Shown piece after piece: positions 1 to 5,568 of a DNA stretch of 5,568 bases. Every line of letters starts with the position of its first letter. Position 1 is the first letter of the stretch. Source of the DNA: Gammaproteobacteria bacterium. GTDB taxonomy: Bacteria > Pseudomonadota > Gammaproteobacteria > Pseudomonadales > Halomonadaceae. The notes beneath the pieces were generated by a model that was not told the origin of the DNA, did no database searches, and saw only the letters and a program-made list of their open reading frames with translations. The stretch is from assembly GCA_023485185.1 (NCBI GenBank), contig JAMCZP010000168.1:1-5568 (forward strand), given 5' to 3'. The translations under genes and the position numbers were made by a program.

Positions 1-362
1 CCTGGAAAAAGCTGCAAAAGCTGGTGCGTAAAATTAAAACTAACTCACTGGAACCCGGTGAGCCGAAAGATCCAAGTACCTGCACGCTGTTCCAAATTTA
101 CTCTGCCTTCGCGACAGCAGAAGAGACCAGCAGACTGCGCGAGCAATATGCTGAAGGAATAGGCTGGGGCGATGCTAAAAATCAAGTATTCGAGTATTTG
201 AATGCTCATTTGAGCGACCCGCGTGAGCGCTATAACGCGCTGATGGAAGACCCCGCACATATTGAAGCCGTGTTGCAAAAAGGTGCCGACCGGGCACGTG
301 AAGAAGCGGCAGTGACGATGGAACGGTTGCGTGCGGCGGTTGGCCTTGGGCGGTTTGTCTGA
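1..362 (+). CDS. trpS: Tryptophan--tRNA ligase, C-terminal part (5' end outside window)
   Basis: This is the C-terminal end of tryptophanyl-tRNA synthetase, the cytoplasmic class I enzyme that charges tRNA-Trp with tryptophan using ATP. The reading frame is open from the left edge (first whole codon at position 3) to TGA at 360-362, giving 119 visible residues. It shows the stretch that follows the KMSKS loop in this family: a KIKTNS segment, then EPGEPKDP and LFQIYSAF. After these come a GIGWGDAK segment, a helix with RERYNALMEDP, and the closing helix ending near RLRAAVGL, which is the usual TrpRS C-terminus. The HIGH and KMSKS motifs lie upstream, outside the window. A GTG at position 24 is in frame but internal, because the family similarity continues upstream of it. 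The enzyme appears intact at this end. Family identification is from recognised motifs and not from a search. Confidence 0.93.
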   Translation, partial: WKKLQKLVRKIKTNSLEPGEPKDPSTCTLFQIYSAFATAEETSRLREQYAEGIGWGDAKNQVFEYLNAHLSDPRERYNALMEDPAHIEAVLQKGADRAREEAAVTMERLRAAVGLGRFV

Positions 363-381
363 TATTCCATAAAGATATAAA
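355..381 (+). promoter_or_regulatory. Weak candidate promoter at the trpS end
   Basis: TTGTCT (355-360, four of six matches to the sigma-70 -35) precedes TATAAA (376-381, five of six to the -10), but the spacer is only 15 nt, shorter than the preferred 16-18. It overlaps the trpS stop codon. If used, it would transcribe the downstream transporter gene through the hairpin at 452-481. AT-rich intergenic DNA often gives such matches by chance, so this is only a candidate. Confidence 0.18.
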
Positions 382-451
382 CACCTCCCAATAAAGAATT
401 TCCCGAGCTCTACGCCTATCGTTAGGCTTATAACTATTGTCTATGTTTTCC

Positions 452-481
452 AAAAGCGCCTGTTTGCTAACAGGCGCTTTT
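452..481 (+). terminator. Rho-independent terminator-like hairpin after trpS
   Basis: A perfect 13-bp inverted repeat (arms 452-464 and 469-481) has a 4-nt loop (TGCT). The core is GC-rich (GCGCCTG/CAGGCGC) and the arms end in AAAA and TTTT. It lies 90 nt beyond the trpS stop and is the likely trpS terminator. Only four Ts follow the stem core before GG, so termination may be incomplete. The A-rich left flank means it could also work on the other strand. It ends 21 nt before the start codon of the next gene, so it may sit in that gene's leader. Confidence 0.8.
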
Positions 482-490
482 GGTGCTGCT

Positions 491-498
491 AAAGGTGA
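491..498 (+). promoter_or_regulatory. Ribosome binding site of the YeeE/YedE gene
   Basis: AAAGGTGA lies 4 nt before ATG at 503 and is a good Shine-Dalgarno match (core AAGGTGA). It decides the start in favour of 503 over the in-frame TTG at 437. That upstream start would force translation through the 13-bp hairpin and add 22 residues not expected for the family. Confidence 0.75.
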
Positions 499-502
499 CC
501 TT

Positions 503-1714
503 ATGTCTACAGCCTCTGTTGCTGAACCAACACGCTATCGCGTGCCACTGATCGCCACGGCGGCGATAGTGCTTGGCGCGCTGTTGGTAGGAGTGGTGTT
601 TGAAGCGAATACGGGCCTGCTGATGATTGTCGGTGGGCTAATGGGCATGGTGCTTTACCATGCGGCTTTTGGCTTCACCGCTGCGTGGCGGGTGTTTATT
701 ACTGAACGGCGTGGGCGCGGCCTGCGTGCGCAAATGATCATGTTGGCGATAGCTGTAGTGCTGTTTTTTCCGGCGCTTGGGGCGGGTACCCTGTTTGGCA
801 CACCCGTAACGGGGTTTGTGTCGCCGATTGGAATCTCTGTGCTGGTCGGAGCCTTCATTTTTGGTGTGGGTATGCAATTGGGCGGTGGCTGCGCTTCCGG
901 CACGCTGTTCACCGCGGGCGGTGGTAATGCCCGTATGCTGATCACTTTAGTGTTCTTTATTGTAGGTTCGGTGATTGGCTCCGCGCATTTTGCCTGGTGG
1001 CAGAGCTTGCCCGCTTTTCAGCCGGTATCGCTGGTTAATGTCGCCGGTGTTGGCGGTGGTATTGCGATTAGCTTGGTGCTGTTTGCCGCGATTGCTGCGT
1101 TCACCTGGGTGATGGAGAAGCGTCGTCACGGCCAGTTAGAGCAAGCGCCTATTGTCACTAAGCATGGTTATGAGCGTTGGCTTACCGGCCCTTGGCCGCT
1201 TGTGGCTGGCGCAGTAGCCTTGGCGTTGTTGAACTTTGCCACGTTAGCCCTGGCAGGGCGCCCTTGGGGGATTACCTCTGCGTTTGCGTTGTGGGGTGCT
1301 AAAGGTTATGAGCTGATTGGCGGCGATGTCAGCCAGTGGGGCTATTGGCAGGCGCCGGGCAATGCAGCGGCGTTGGAAGCGAGTGTATGGAGTGATATCA
1401 CCACGGTTATGAACGTCGGTATTATGCTTGGGGCGCTGGCGGCTTCCAGCTTGGCTGGTCGCTTTGCACCTAACTTCAAAATCCCGCTGAAATCGGTTTT
1501 AGCAGCGATTATTGGCGGCATTATGCTGGGCTATGGGGCGCGCTTGGCGTTTGGCTGCAATATTGGGGCGTACTTCAGTGGTATTGCCTCTGGCAGCTTA
1601 CACGGCTGGGTGTGGATGGTGGCGGCGTTTGCAGGGAATATGGTTGGCGTTAAACTGCGCCCGTTCTTTTTTGAAGGCGTAGAAGGGCGTCAGGCGACCG
1701 CTAAAAGCTGCTAG
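503..1714 (+). CDS. YeeE/YedE (TsuA-like) family sulfur-compound transporter
   Basis: This is a 403-residue polytopic inner-membrane protein of the YeeE/YedE family, whose studied member TsuA (YeeE) imports thiosulfate. About ten hydrophobic segments are visible, roughly at 14-33, 36-56, 76-93, 108-126, 143-163, 181-203, 231-251, 298-318, 329-349 and 365-385. The family's two pseudo-repeat signatures are present: GGGCASGTLF (Cys130) and GARLAFGCNIGAYFSG (Cys352). These correspond to cysteines that line the thiosulfate path in TsuA. A long hydrophilic loop, about 252-297, separates the halves and is absent from short YeeE proteins; the total length is closer to E. coli YedE (about 400). Where a third cysteine would be expected near the first half (AFGFTAAWR, 55-63), there is none. 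The only other cysteine is the last residue, Cys403. The substrate is inferred: thiosulfate is most likely, but another sulfur or selenium species is possible. No TusA/YeeD-like carrier gene is adjacent in this window. Confidence 0.88.
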   Translation: MSTASVAEPTRYRVPLIATAAIVLGALLVGVVFEANTGLLMIVGGLMGMVLYHAAFGFTAAWRVFITERRGRGLRAQMIMLAIAVVLFFPALGAGTLFGTPVTGFVSPIGISVLVGAFIFGVGMQLGGGCASGTLFTAGGGNARMLITLVFFIVGSVIGSAHFAWWQSLPAFQPVSLVNVAGVGGGIAISLVLFAAIAAFTWVMEKRRHGQLEQAPIVTKHGYERWLTGPWPLVAGAVALALLNFATLALAGRPWGITSAFALWGAKGYELIGGDVSQWGYWQAPGNAAALEASVWSDITTVMNVGIMLGALAASSLAGRFAPNFKIPLKSVLAAIIGGIMLGYGARLAFGCNIGAYFSGIASGSLHGWVWMVAAFAGNMVGVKLRPFFFEGVEGRQATAKSC

Positions 1715-1755
1715 CCACAGGCGTTTTTTGCCATAAATGCTGCGTAATATTGTTC

Positions 1756-1787
1756 AATGCCTTGGCTTTTAGCTGAGGCATTTTTTT
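1756..1787 (+). terminator. Rho-independent terminator of the transporter gene
   Basis: AATGCCT (1756-1762) pairs with AGGCATT (1776-1782). The stem extends inward through T-G, G-T, G-C, C-G and T-A pairs to a 3-nt TTT loop, about 12 bp in all. A run of seven Ts (1781-1787) overlaps and follows the right arm. It lies about 40 nt after the transporter stop and separates that gene from maeA. Confidence 0.85.
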
Positions 1788-1827
1788 ACGCTTAAAGCGG
1801 CTCTCTTCTACCTTTGTCTCAGGAGCA

Positions 1828-1836
1828 TGTTACATT
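1828..1836 (+). promoter_or_regulatory. Weak candidate extended -10 for maeA
   Basis: TGT followed by TACATT resembles an extended -10 element (TGn plus four of six matches to TATAAT). It sits 70 nt before the maeA start and after the upstream terminator. No convincing -35 is found at the right distance. maeA should have its own promoter within 1788-1895 because the terminator isolates it, but I cannot place it with confidence. Confidence 0.2.
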
Positions 1837-1864
1837 ACGTTCAAACGCCGTAAACGCCTGATGT

Positions 1865-1879
1865 TGCTGCATTGCAGCA
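1865..1879 (+). repeat. 15-nt palindrome upstream of maeA (possible operator or leader hairpin)
   Basis: TGCTGCA and TGCAGCA (1865-1871 and 1873-1879) form a perfect 7+7 inverted repeat around one central T. As DNA it has the form of a dimeric repressor or activator site. As RNA it would fold into a 6-bp stem with an ATT loop, extendable outward by G-U pairs at 1862-1864/1880-1882. It lies 27 nt before the maeA ATG, ahead of the ribosome binding site. No known regulator motif is recognised. Confidence 0.45.
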
Positions 1880-1895
1880 GTGATTGACATAAAAA

Positions 1896-1901
1896 AGAGA
1901 G
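1896..1901 (+). promoter_or_regulatory. Ribosome binding site of maeA
   Basis: AGAGAG lies 5 nt before ATG at 1907, a partial Shine-Dalgarno match in an A-rich stretch. It supports 1907 as the start over the in-frame GTG codons at 1880 and 1901. The GTG at 1880 directly abuts the palindrome at 1865-1879 and has no purine-rich site at suitable spacing. E. coli MaeA also begins only a short stretch before the conserved LY(L/I)PYAGP segment. Confidence 0.6.
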
Positions 1902-1906
1902 TGCTT

Positions 1907-3586
1907 ATGACTACCCAGAGTAAACGCCCCCTATACCTTCCTTACGCCGGTCCTTCTCTGCTCGAAATGCCGCTATTGAACAAAGGCAGTGCGTTTACTC
2001 AGCAAGAGCGCTTGGCGTTTAACCTGATTGGCCTGCTGCCGCAGAAGGTCGAGACTATTGAGGATCAGCTGGAACGGGTTTATCGCCAATACCAGCAGTG
2101 CCACAGCGACCTTGAGAAGCATATCCATCTGCGTGGCATTCAAGACGACAACGAAACGCTCTATTTCCGTCTGGTTTCCCAGCACCTTGAAGAGATGCTG
2201 CCGATTATCTATACCCCGACGGTGGGGCAGGCGTGTCAGGAATTCTCCAATATCTATCGCAACCACCGTGGTCTGTTTATTAGCTACCCTGACCGGGAGC
2301 ATATGGATGACATTCTGCGTAGTGCCACCAAAGATAACGTAAAAGTGATCGTTGTGACGGACGGGGAGCGCATTCTAGGCTTGGGTGACCAGGGAATCGG
2401 GGGCATGGGTATCCCGATTGGTAAACTGGCGCTGTATACCGCCTGTGGCGGCATTAGTCCTGCTTATACGCTGCCGATCATGATTGATGTGGGCACCAAC
2501 AATAAAGCGCTGCTGGATGACCCCATGTACATGGGCTGGCGCCATGAGCGGGTCGGCCAAGAAGAGTATGACGCTTTCATGGCGGAGTTTATTACTGCTG
2601 TAAAACGTCGCTGGCCCAATGTGCTGCTTCAGTTTGAAGACTTCGCCCAGGCCAATGCCGTACCGCTGCTAGAGCGTTATCGGAACGAGCTATGCTGCTT
2701 CAACGACGATGTTCAAGGCACTGCTTCTGTGGTGGTAGGTACCTTGATGGCGGCCTGCCAAGCCCGCGAAGAGACTATCGCGCAACAGCGGGTGGTATTT
2801 GTGGGCGGTGGTTCGGCGGGTTGTGGTATTGCCGAGCAGGTGGTGGTCGCCATGGAAGCCGAAGGATTAACCGAAAGCGAAGCCCGGGCGCGGATTTATA
2901 TTGTTGATCGAGATGGTTTGATGACCAACGATCAAGTGTGGCAGCGCGATTTTCAGCGCCGTTTAGCCCATGACGCTTCGCTAGTGGCACAGTGGAACGG
3001 GCAAGGGTTGGAAGAGACGATTGCGCAGGTCAAACCCACGGTGTTGATTGGCGTATGCGGGCAGCGTGGTATCTTCACCGAGCAGGTAGTTCGCACCATG
3101 CACGCAGGCTGTGAGCATCCGGTGATCATGCCGCTCTCCAATCCTACCTCCCAGGCAGAGGCAACACCAGAAGATGTAATCCGCTGGACCGATGGACAAG
3201 CACTCGTCGCCACTGGTAGCCCCTTCGCGCCGGTGGTCTACAATGGGCGCACCTACCCCATTGCCCAGTGCAACAACGCCTATATCTTCCCCGGCATTGG
3301 GTTGGGAGTGATTGCCGCCAGTGCCACTCGTGTGACTGACGAGATGCTGATGAGCGCCTCGCGTGCGCTGGCTCGCGAGGCGCCATTGGTGAAAGAGGGC
3401 AAGGGGGCACTGCTGCCGCCGCTTTCGCGCATTCGCGATATTAGTAAGTCGATTGCCTTTGAAGTGGCGGCCCAGGCTCAGCAGAACGGTGTGGCGCTGC
3501 AAACCAGCGGCACGACGCTACGCGAGCTAATCGAAAAAGCGTCCTGGTCGCCGGATTACCGCACTTACCGCCGCCGCGCGTTCTAA
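1907..3586 (+). CDS. maeA: NAD-dependent malic enzyme (malate dehydrogenase, decarboxylating)
   Basis: This 559-residue cytoplasmic enzyme oxidatively decarboxylates malate to pyruvate and CO2, reducing NAD+ (EC 1.1.1.38 type), and links the TCA cycle to pyruvate. Length and sequence closely follow E. coli MaeA (SfcA, 565 residues). The N-terminal malic domain begins with [19 protein letters not shown] (9-27). It carries the catalytic tyrosine in YTPTVG (Tyr102), the catalytic lysine in GIPIGKL (Lys173), and metal-binding acidic residues in LQFEDFA (Glu244, Asp245) and FNDDVQGT (Asp268). The NAD-binding Rossmann domain has [14 protein letters not shown] (297-310), with Asp334 at the end of the next strand (IVDRDG), then MPLSNPTS (408-415) and [14 protein letters not shown] (454-467). 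No phosphotransacetylase-like C-terminal domain is present, which rules out the MaeB type. The NAD preference is inferred from family resemblance. The gene is complete, lies alone between a terminator and convergent acnA, and shows no damage. Confidence 0.95.
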   Translation: MTTQSKRPLYLPYAGPSLLEMPLLNKGSAFTQQERLAFNLIGLLPQKVETIEDQLERVYRQYQQCHSDLEKHIHLRGIQDDNETLYFRLVSQHLEEMLPIIYTPTVGQACQEFSNIYRNHRGLFISYPDREHMDDILRSATKDNVKVIVVTDGERILGLGDQGIGGMGIPIGKLALYTACGGISPAYTLPIMIDVGTNNKALLDDPMYMGWRHERVGQEEYDAFMAEFITAVKRRWPNVLLQFEDFAQANAVPLLERYRNELCCFNDDVQGTASVVVGTLMAACQAREETIAQQRVVFVGGGSAGCGIAEQVVVAMEAEGLTESEARARIYIVDRDGLMTNDQVWQRDFQRRLAHDASLVAQWNGQGLEETIAQVKPTVLIGVCGQRGIFTEQVVRTMHAGCEHPVIMPLSNPTSQAEATPEDVIRWTDGQALVATGSPFAPVVYNGRTYPIAQCNNAYIFPGIGLGVIAASATRVTDEMLMSASRALAREAPLVKEGKGALLPPLSRIRDISKSIAFEVAAQAQQNGVALQTSGTTLRELIEKASWSPDYRTYRRRAF

Positions 3587-3619
3587 GCACGCATTTATAG
3601 ATGATTTGATCGATAGGTC

Positions 3620-3646
3620 AAAAAAAGCCCCCACCGAGGTGGGGGC
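3620..3646 (-). terminator. Rho-independent terminator of acnA, between convergent genes
   Basis: GCCCCCAC (3627-3634) and GTGGGGGC (3639-3646) form a perfect, very GC-rich 8-bp stem with a 4-nt loop (CGAG). Read on the minus strand, the stem is followed by seven Ts (complement of 3620-3626), a canonical terminator 28 nt beyond the acnA stop. On the plus strand no T tract follows, so maeA transcripts may meet the hairpin without efficient intrinsic termination. A weaker 7-bp inverted repeat (3605-3611/3616-3622, one T-G pair) adjoins it. Confidence 0.85.
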
Positions 3647-3673
3647 ATGCAAGCATTGGTAAGGTTTTACCCT

Positions 3674-5568
3674 TTAGGCTGCGCCAATCATCTTGCGCAG
3701 CACGTAGTGAAGGATACCACCGTGGCGGTAGTAAGCCAGCTCGTTTACGGTATCAATTCGGCACTTGGCATCAACGGTACGTTCCCCATCGCCATTTTTG
3801 ATCACGACTTTCACAGTGCCGCCTGGTGTTAAGTCGCTTAAACCCGCAATGGAAATCTCTTCATCACCGGTTAAACCCAAGGTATGGCGGCTCTCGCCTT
3901 CGGCAAACTGCAGCGGCACAACGCCCATGCCGATTAAGTTCGAACGGTGAATACGCTCAAAGGATTCGGCGATGACCGCACGCACTCCCAGCAAGCGGGT
4001 ACCTTTTGCTGCCCAGTCCCGTGAGGAGCCCGTACCGTACTCTTTACCGGCAATCACGACCAGCGGCTTGCCTTCCTCTTTATACTTCATGGCCGCATCG
4101 TAAATAGCCATTTGCTCGCCACTGGGCACATGGCGTGTTTCACCGCCGACAACGCCATCCAGCATCTCATTTTTAATACGCACGTTGGCAAAGGTGCCGC
4201 GCATCATCACTTCATGGTTGCCACGGCGCGAACCATAAGAGTTGAAGTCTACCGGTTTGACGCCATGCTCTTGCAGGTAGCGACCAGCAGGGCTGGCAGG
4301 CTTAATAGCGCCCGCAGGTGAAATATGATCAGTGGTGACCGAGTCGCCCAGCATGGCTAGCACACGGGCACTGTGCACATCCTCAATGGCATCCGGTTCG
4401 CGACCCATGCCTTCAAAGAAGGGCGGGTGCTGAATATAGGTAGATTCAGGCCACTGGTAGACCTTGCTTTCTGACACGTTGATTGCCTTCCAGACGTCGT
4501 CACCCTCAAACACTGCGCCGTACTCTTTACGGAACATCTCGGTGTTGACCTTCTCGACGGCGTTGGCAATCTCTGCCTGCGTGGGCCAAATGTCTTTAAG
4601 GTAGACCGGCTCGCCGTTACTGCCTTCGCCAATCGGTTCTTTGGTAAGGTCACGTTGAACGTTACCGGCCAAGGCGTAGGCCACGACCAGCGGAGGTGAG
4701 GCAAGCCAGTTGGTTTTTACCAGCGGATGCACACGACCTTCGAAGTTACGGTTACCGGAGAGCACGGAGGCGACGGCTAGATCGCCATCGTTAATTGCCT
4801 GCTCAATCTCATCCGGCAGAGGGCCAGAGTTACCGATACAGGTGGTGCAGCCGTAGCCGACCAAGTTGAAACCTAAGGCATCCAGATCGTCGTTAAGCCC
4901 AGCGGCGGCAAGGTAGTCGGTGACCACTTTCGAGCCAGGCGCCAGTGAGGTCTTCACCCATGGCTGGGTAGTCAGGCCTTTTTCGCGCGCCTTACGGGCC
5001 AGCAAACCTGCCGCCATCATAACGCTTGGGTTTGAAGTGTTAGTACACGAGGTAATAGCGGCGATCACTACCGCGCCGGGATCAAGGCTGAAGTCATGAT
5101 CATTAAGCTTAACCGCTTGGCTCGTGTCATGTTCAAAGCTGCGCTCAACGCCAACGGCCGTTTGGCCCCCTTCAGAGGAGAACTTACCCTTTGCCGTCGA
5201 ATCCGCTTTGGTGTCTTCCTGCAAGAATTTATCAAAGGCCGCCGCCATGTCCTGAAGCGCCACCCGGTCTTGAGGGCGCTTGGGGCCTGCAAGGCTGGCT
5301 TCCACCTCGGTCATGTCTAAATGCAGTGCGTCGGTGAAGATCGGCTCGTCGCTGGGCTCGCGCCATAGTCCCTGAGCTTTGCTATAGGCTTCCACTAGCG
5401 CGACTTGAGCATCTTCGCGACCGGTTAGACGCAGATAGTTCAGCGTTTCTTCATCTACCGGGAAGAATCCACAAGTGGCACCATACTCAGGGGCCATATT
5501 GGCAATGGTCGCGCGATCCGCCAGCGGTAGGTCTTTCAAACCATCGCCATAGAACTCAACAAATTTAC
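3674..5568 (-). CDS. acnA: Aconitate hydratase A, C-terminal two thirds (5' end outside window)
   Basis: This is an [4Fe-4S] aconitase of the AcnA/IRP type, interconverting citrate and isocitrate in the TCA and glyoxylate cycles. The frame is open from the right edge to TAA at 3674-3676, with 630 whole residues visible, beginning KFVEFYGDG. The N-terminal roughly 260 residues are missing by comparison with E. coli AcnA (891 residues). Near the start of the visible part are [20 protein letters not shown]. The cluster ligands are all present: [11 protein letters not shown] (cysteine codon 5045-5047) and [11 protein letters not shown] (cysteine codons 4847-4849 and 4838-4840). The 66-residue spacing matches E. 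coli Cys435-Cys501-Cys504. The swivel domain has [28 protein letters not shown] (about 4204-4246) and [13 protein letters not shown], with the active-site serine and arginine. The C-terminus is [16 protein letters not shown] linker before the first cluster cysteine (roughly 5080-5255) appears about 20 residues longer than in E. coli. The gene looks intact and faces maeA. Confidence 0.95.
   Translation of the reverse strand, partial: KFVEFYGDGLKDLPLADRATIANMAPEYGATCGFFPVDEETLNYLRLTGREDAQVALVEAYSKAQGLWREPSDEPIFTDALHLDMTEVEASLAGPKRPQDRVALQDMAAAFDKFLQEDTKADSTAKGKFSSEGGQTAVGVERSFEHDTSQAVKLNDHDFSLDPGAVVIAAITSCTNTSNPSVMMAAGLLARKAREKGLTTQPWVKTSLAPGSKVVTDYLAAAGLNDDLDALGFNLVGYGCTTCIGNSGPLPDEIEQAINDGDLAVASVLSGNRNFEGRVHPLVKTNWLASPPLVVAYALAGNVQRDLTKEPIGEGSNGEPVYLKDIWPTQAEIANAVEKVNTEMFRKEYGAVFEGDDVWKAINVSESKVYQWPESTYIQHPPFFEGMGREPDAIEDVHSARVLAMLGDSVTTDHISPAGAIKPASPAGRYLQEHGVKPVDFNSYGSRRGNHEVMMRGTFANVRIKNEMLDGVVGGETRHVPSGEQMAIYDAAMKYKEEGKPLVVIAGKEYGTGSSRDWAAKGTRLLGVRAVIAESFERIHRSNLIGMGVVPLQFAEGESRHTLGLTGDEEISIAGLSDLTPGGTVKVVIKNGDGERTVDAKCRIDTVNELAYYRHGGILHYVLRKMIGAA

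Noticed and set aside
437..502. TTG at 437 as the start of the YeeE/YedE gene (22 extra residues)
   Set aside because: The extra part spans the terminator hairpin and lacks a good ribosome binding site, while ATG at 503 has AAAGGTGA at proper spacing and begins a normal family N-terminus.
1720..1735. Possible extra terminator at GGCGTTTTTTGCC after the transporter gene
   Set aside because: Only three or four base pairs are possible and the T run is inside the loop; the stem at 1756-1787 is a far better terminator.
1880..1906. GTG at 1880 as the start of maeA
   Set aside because: It directly abuts the palindrome and has no Shine-Dalgarno sequence; ATG at 1907 fits the family N-terminus and has AGAGAG before it.
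1884..1912. TTGACA (1884-1889) as a perfect -35 box
   Set aside because: With a 17-nt spacer the -10 would be ATGACT, covering the maeA start codon and matching TATAAT poorly. The resulting transcript would begin inside the gene.
2981..3502. Minus-strand open frame of 173 codons inside maeA
   Set aside because: It lies wholly within a well-conserved gene, has no recognisable protein motifs, and is best explained as an antisense shadow.
3658..3671. Small inverted repeat GGTAA/TTACC just after the acnA stop
   Set aside because: The stem is only 5 bp with no T tract at proper distance, and the strong terminator next to it already explains the 3' end.
4357..4704. Minus-strand open frame of 115 codons in another frame within acnA
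   Set aside because: It overlaps conserved aconitase sequence, and its arginine- and serine-rich composition is typical of out-of-frame reading.
1..5568. A sulfur- or carbon-metabolism gene system spanning the window
   Set aside because: The genes are split by terminators and opposite orientations, and belong to unrelated housekeeping functions; nothing supports a joint system.

Overview
This looks like an ordinary chromosomal segment of a gammaproteobacterium, most likely Halomonadaceae (Halomonas-like) or a relative. That assignment is inference: it rests on moderate GC content (estimated by eye in the low-to-mid 50s percent), gammaproteobacterial-type TrpRS, MaeA and AcnA sequences, and a long YeeE/YedE protein of the kind I associate with halomonads and pseudomonads. 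There is no 16S or other marker gene. I see no mobile element, CRISPR array, tRNA, rRNA or phage gene.

Layout. Positions 1-362 (+) hold the 3' end of trpS (tryptophanyl-tRNA synthetase). After 140 bp containing a perfect 13-bp terminator-like hairpin comes a complete 403-residue YeeE/YedE-family membrane protein (503-1714, +), a predicted importer of thiosulfate or a related sulfur (or selenium) species, which ends in its own terminator. A 192-bp gap with a 15-nt palindrome leads to a complete NAD-type malic enzyme gene, maeA/sfcA (1907-3586, +). Facing it on the minus strand is the 3' two thirds of acnA, aconitate hydratase A (3674-5568, running off the right edge). A strong hairpin between them has its T tract on the acnA side.

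Functional reading. maeA and acnA both act around the TCA cycle: malic enzyme converts malate to pyruvate, and aconitase converts citrate to isocitrate. They are convergent, so they are not co-transcribed. trpS and the transporter point the same way but are separated by a terminator, so linkage is likely positional rather than functional. The transporter has no adjacent TusA/YeeD-like sulfur-carrier gene inside the window.

I did not find a new biological system here. The points most worth a second look are regulatory: a terminator hairpin ending only about 20 nt before the transporter start codon with no obvious promoter after it, and a near-perfect palindrome just upstream of the maeA ribosome binding site. 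A further point is the cysteine pattern of the transporter.
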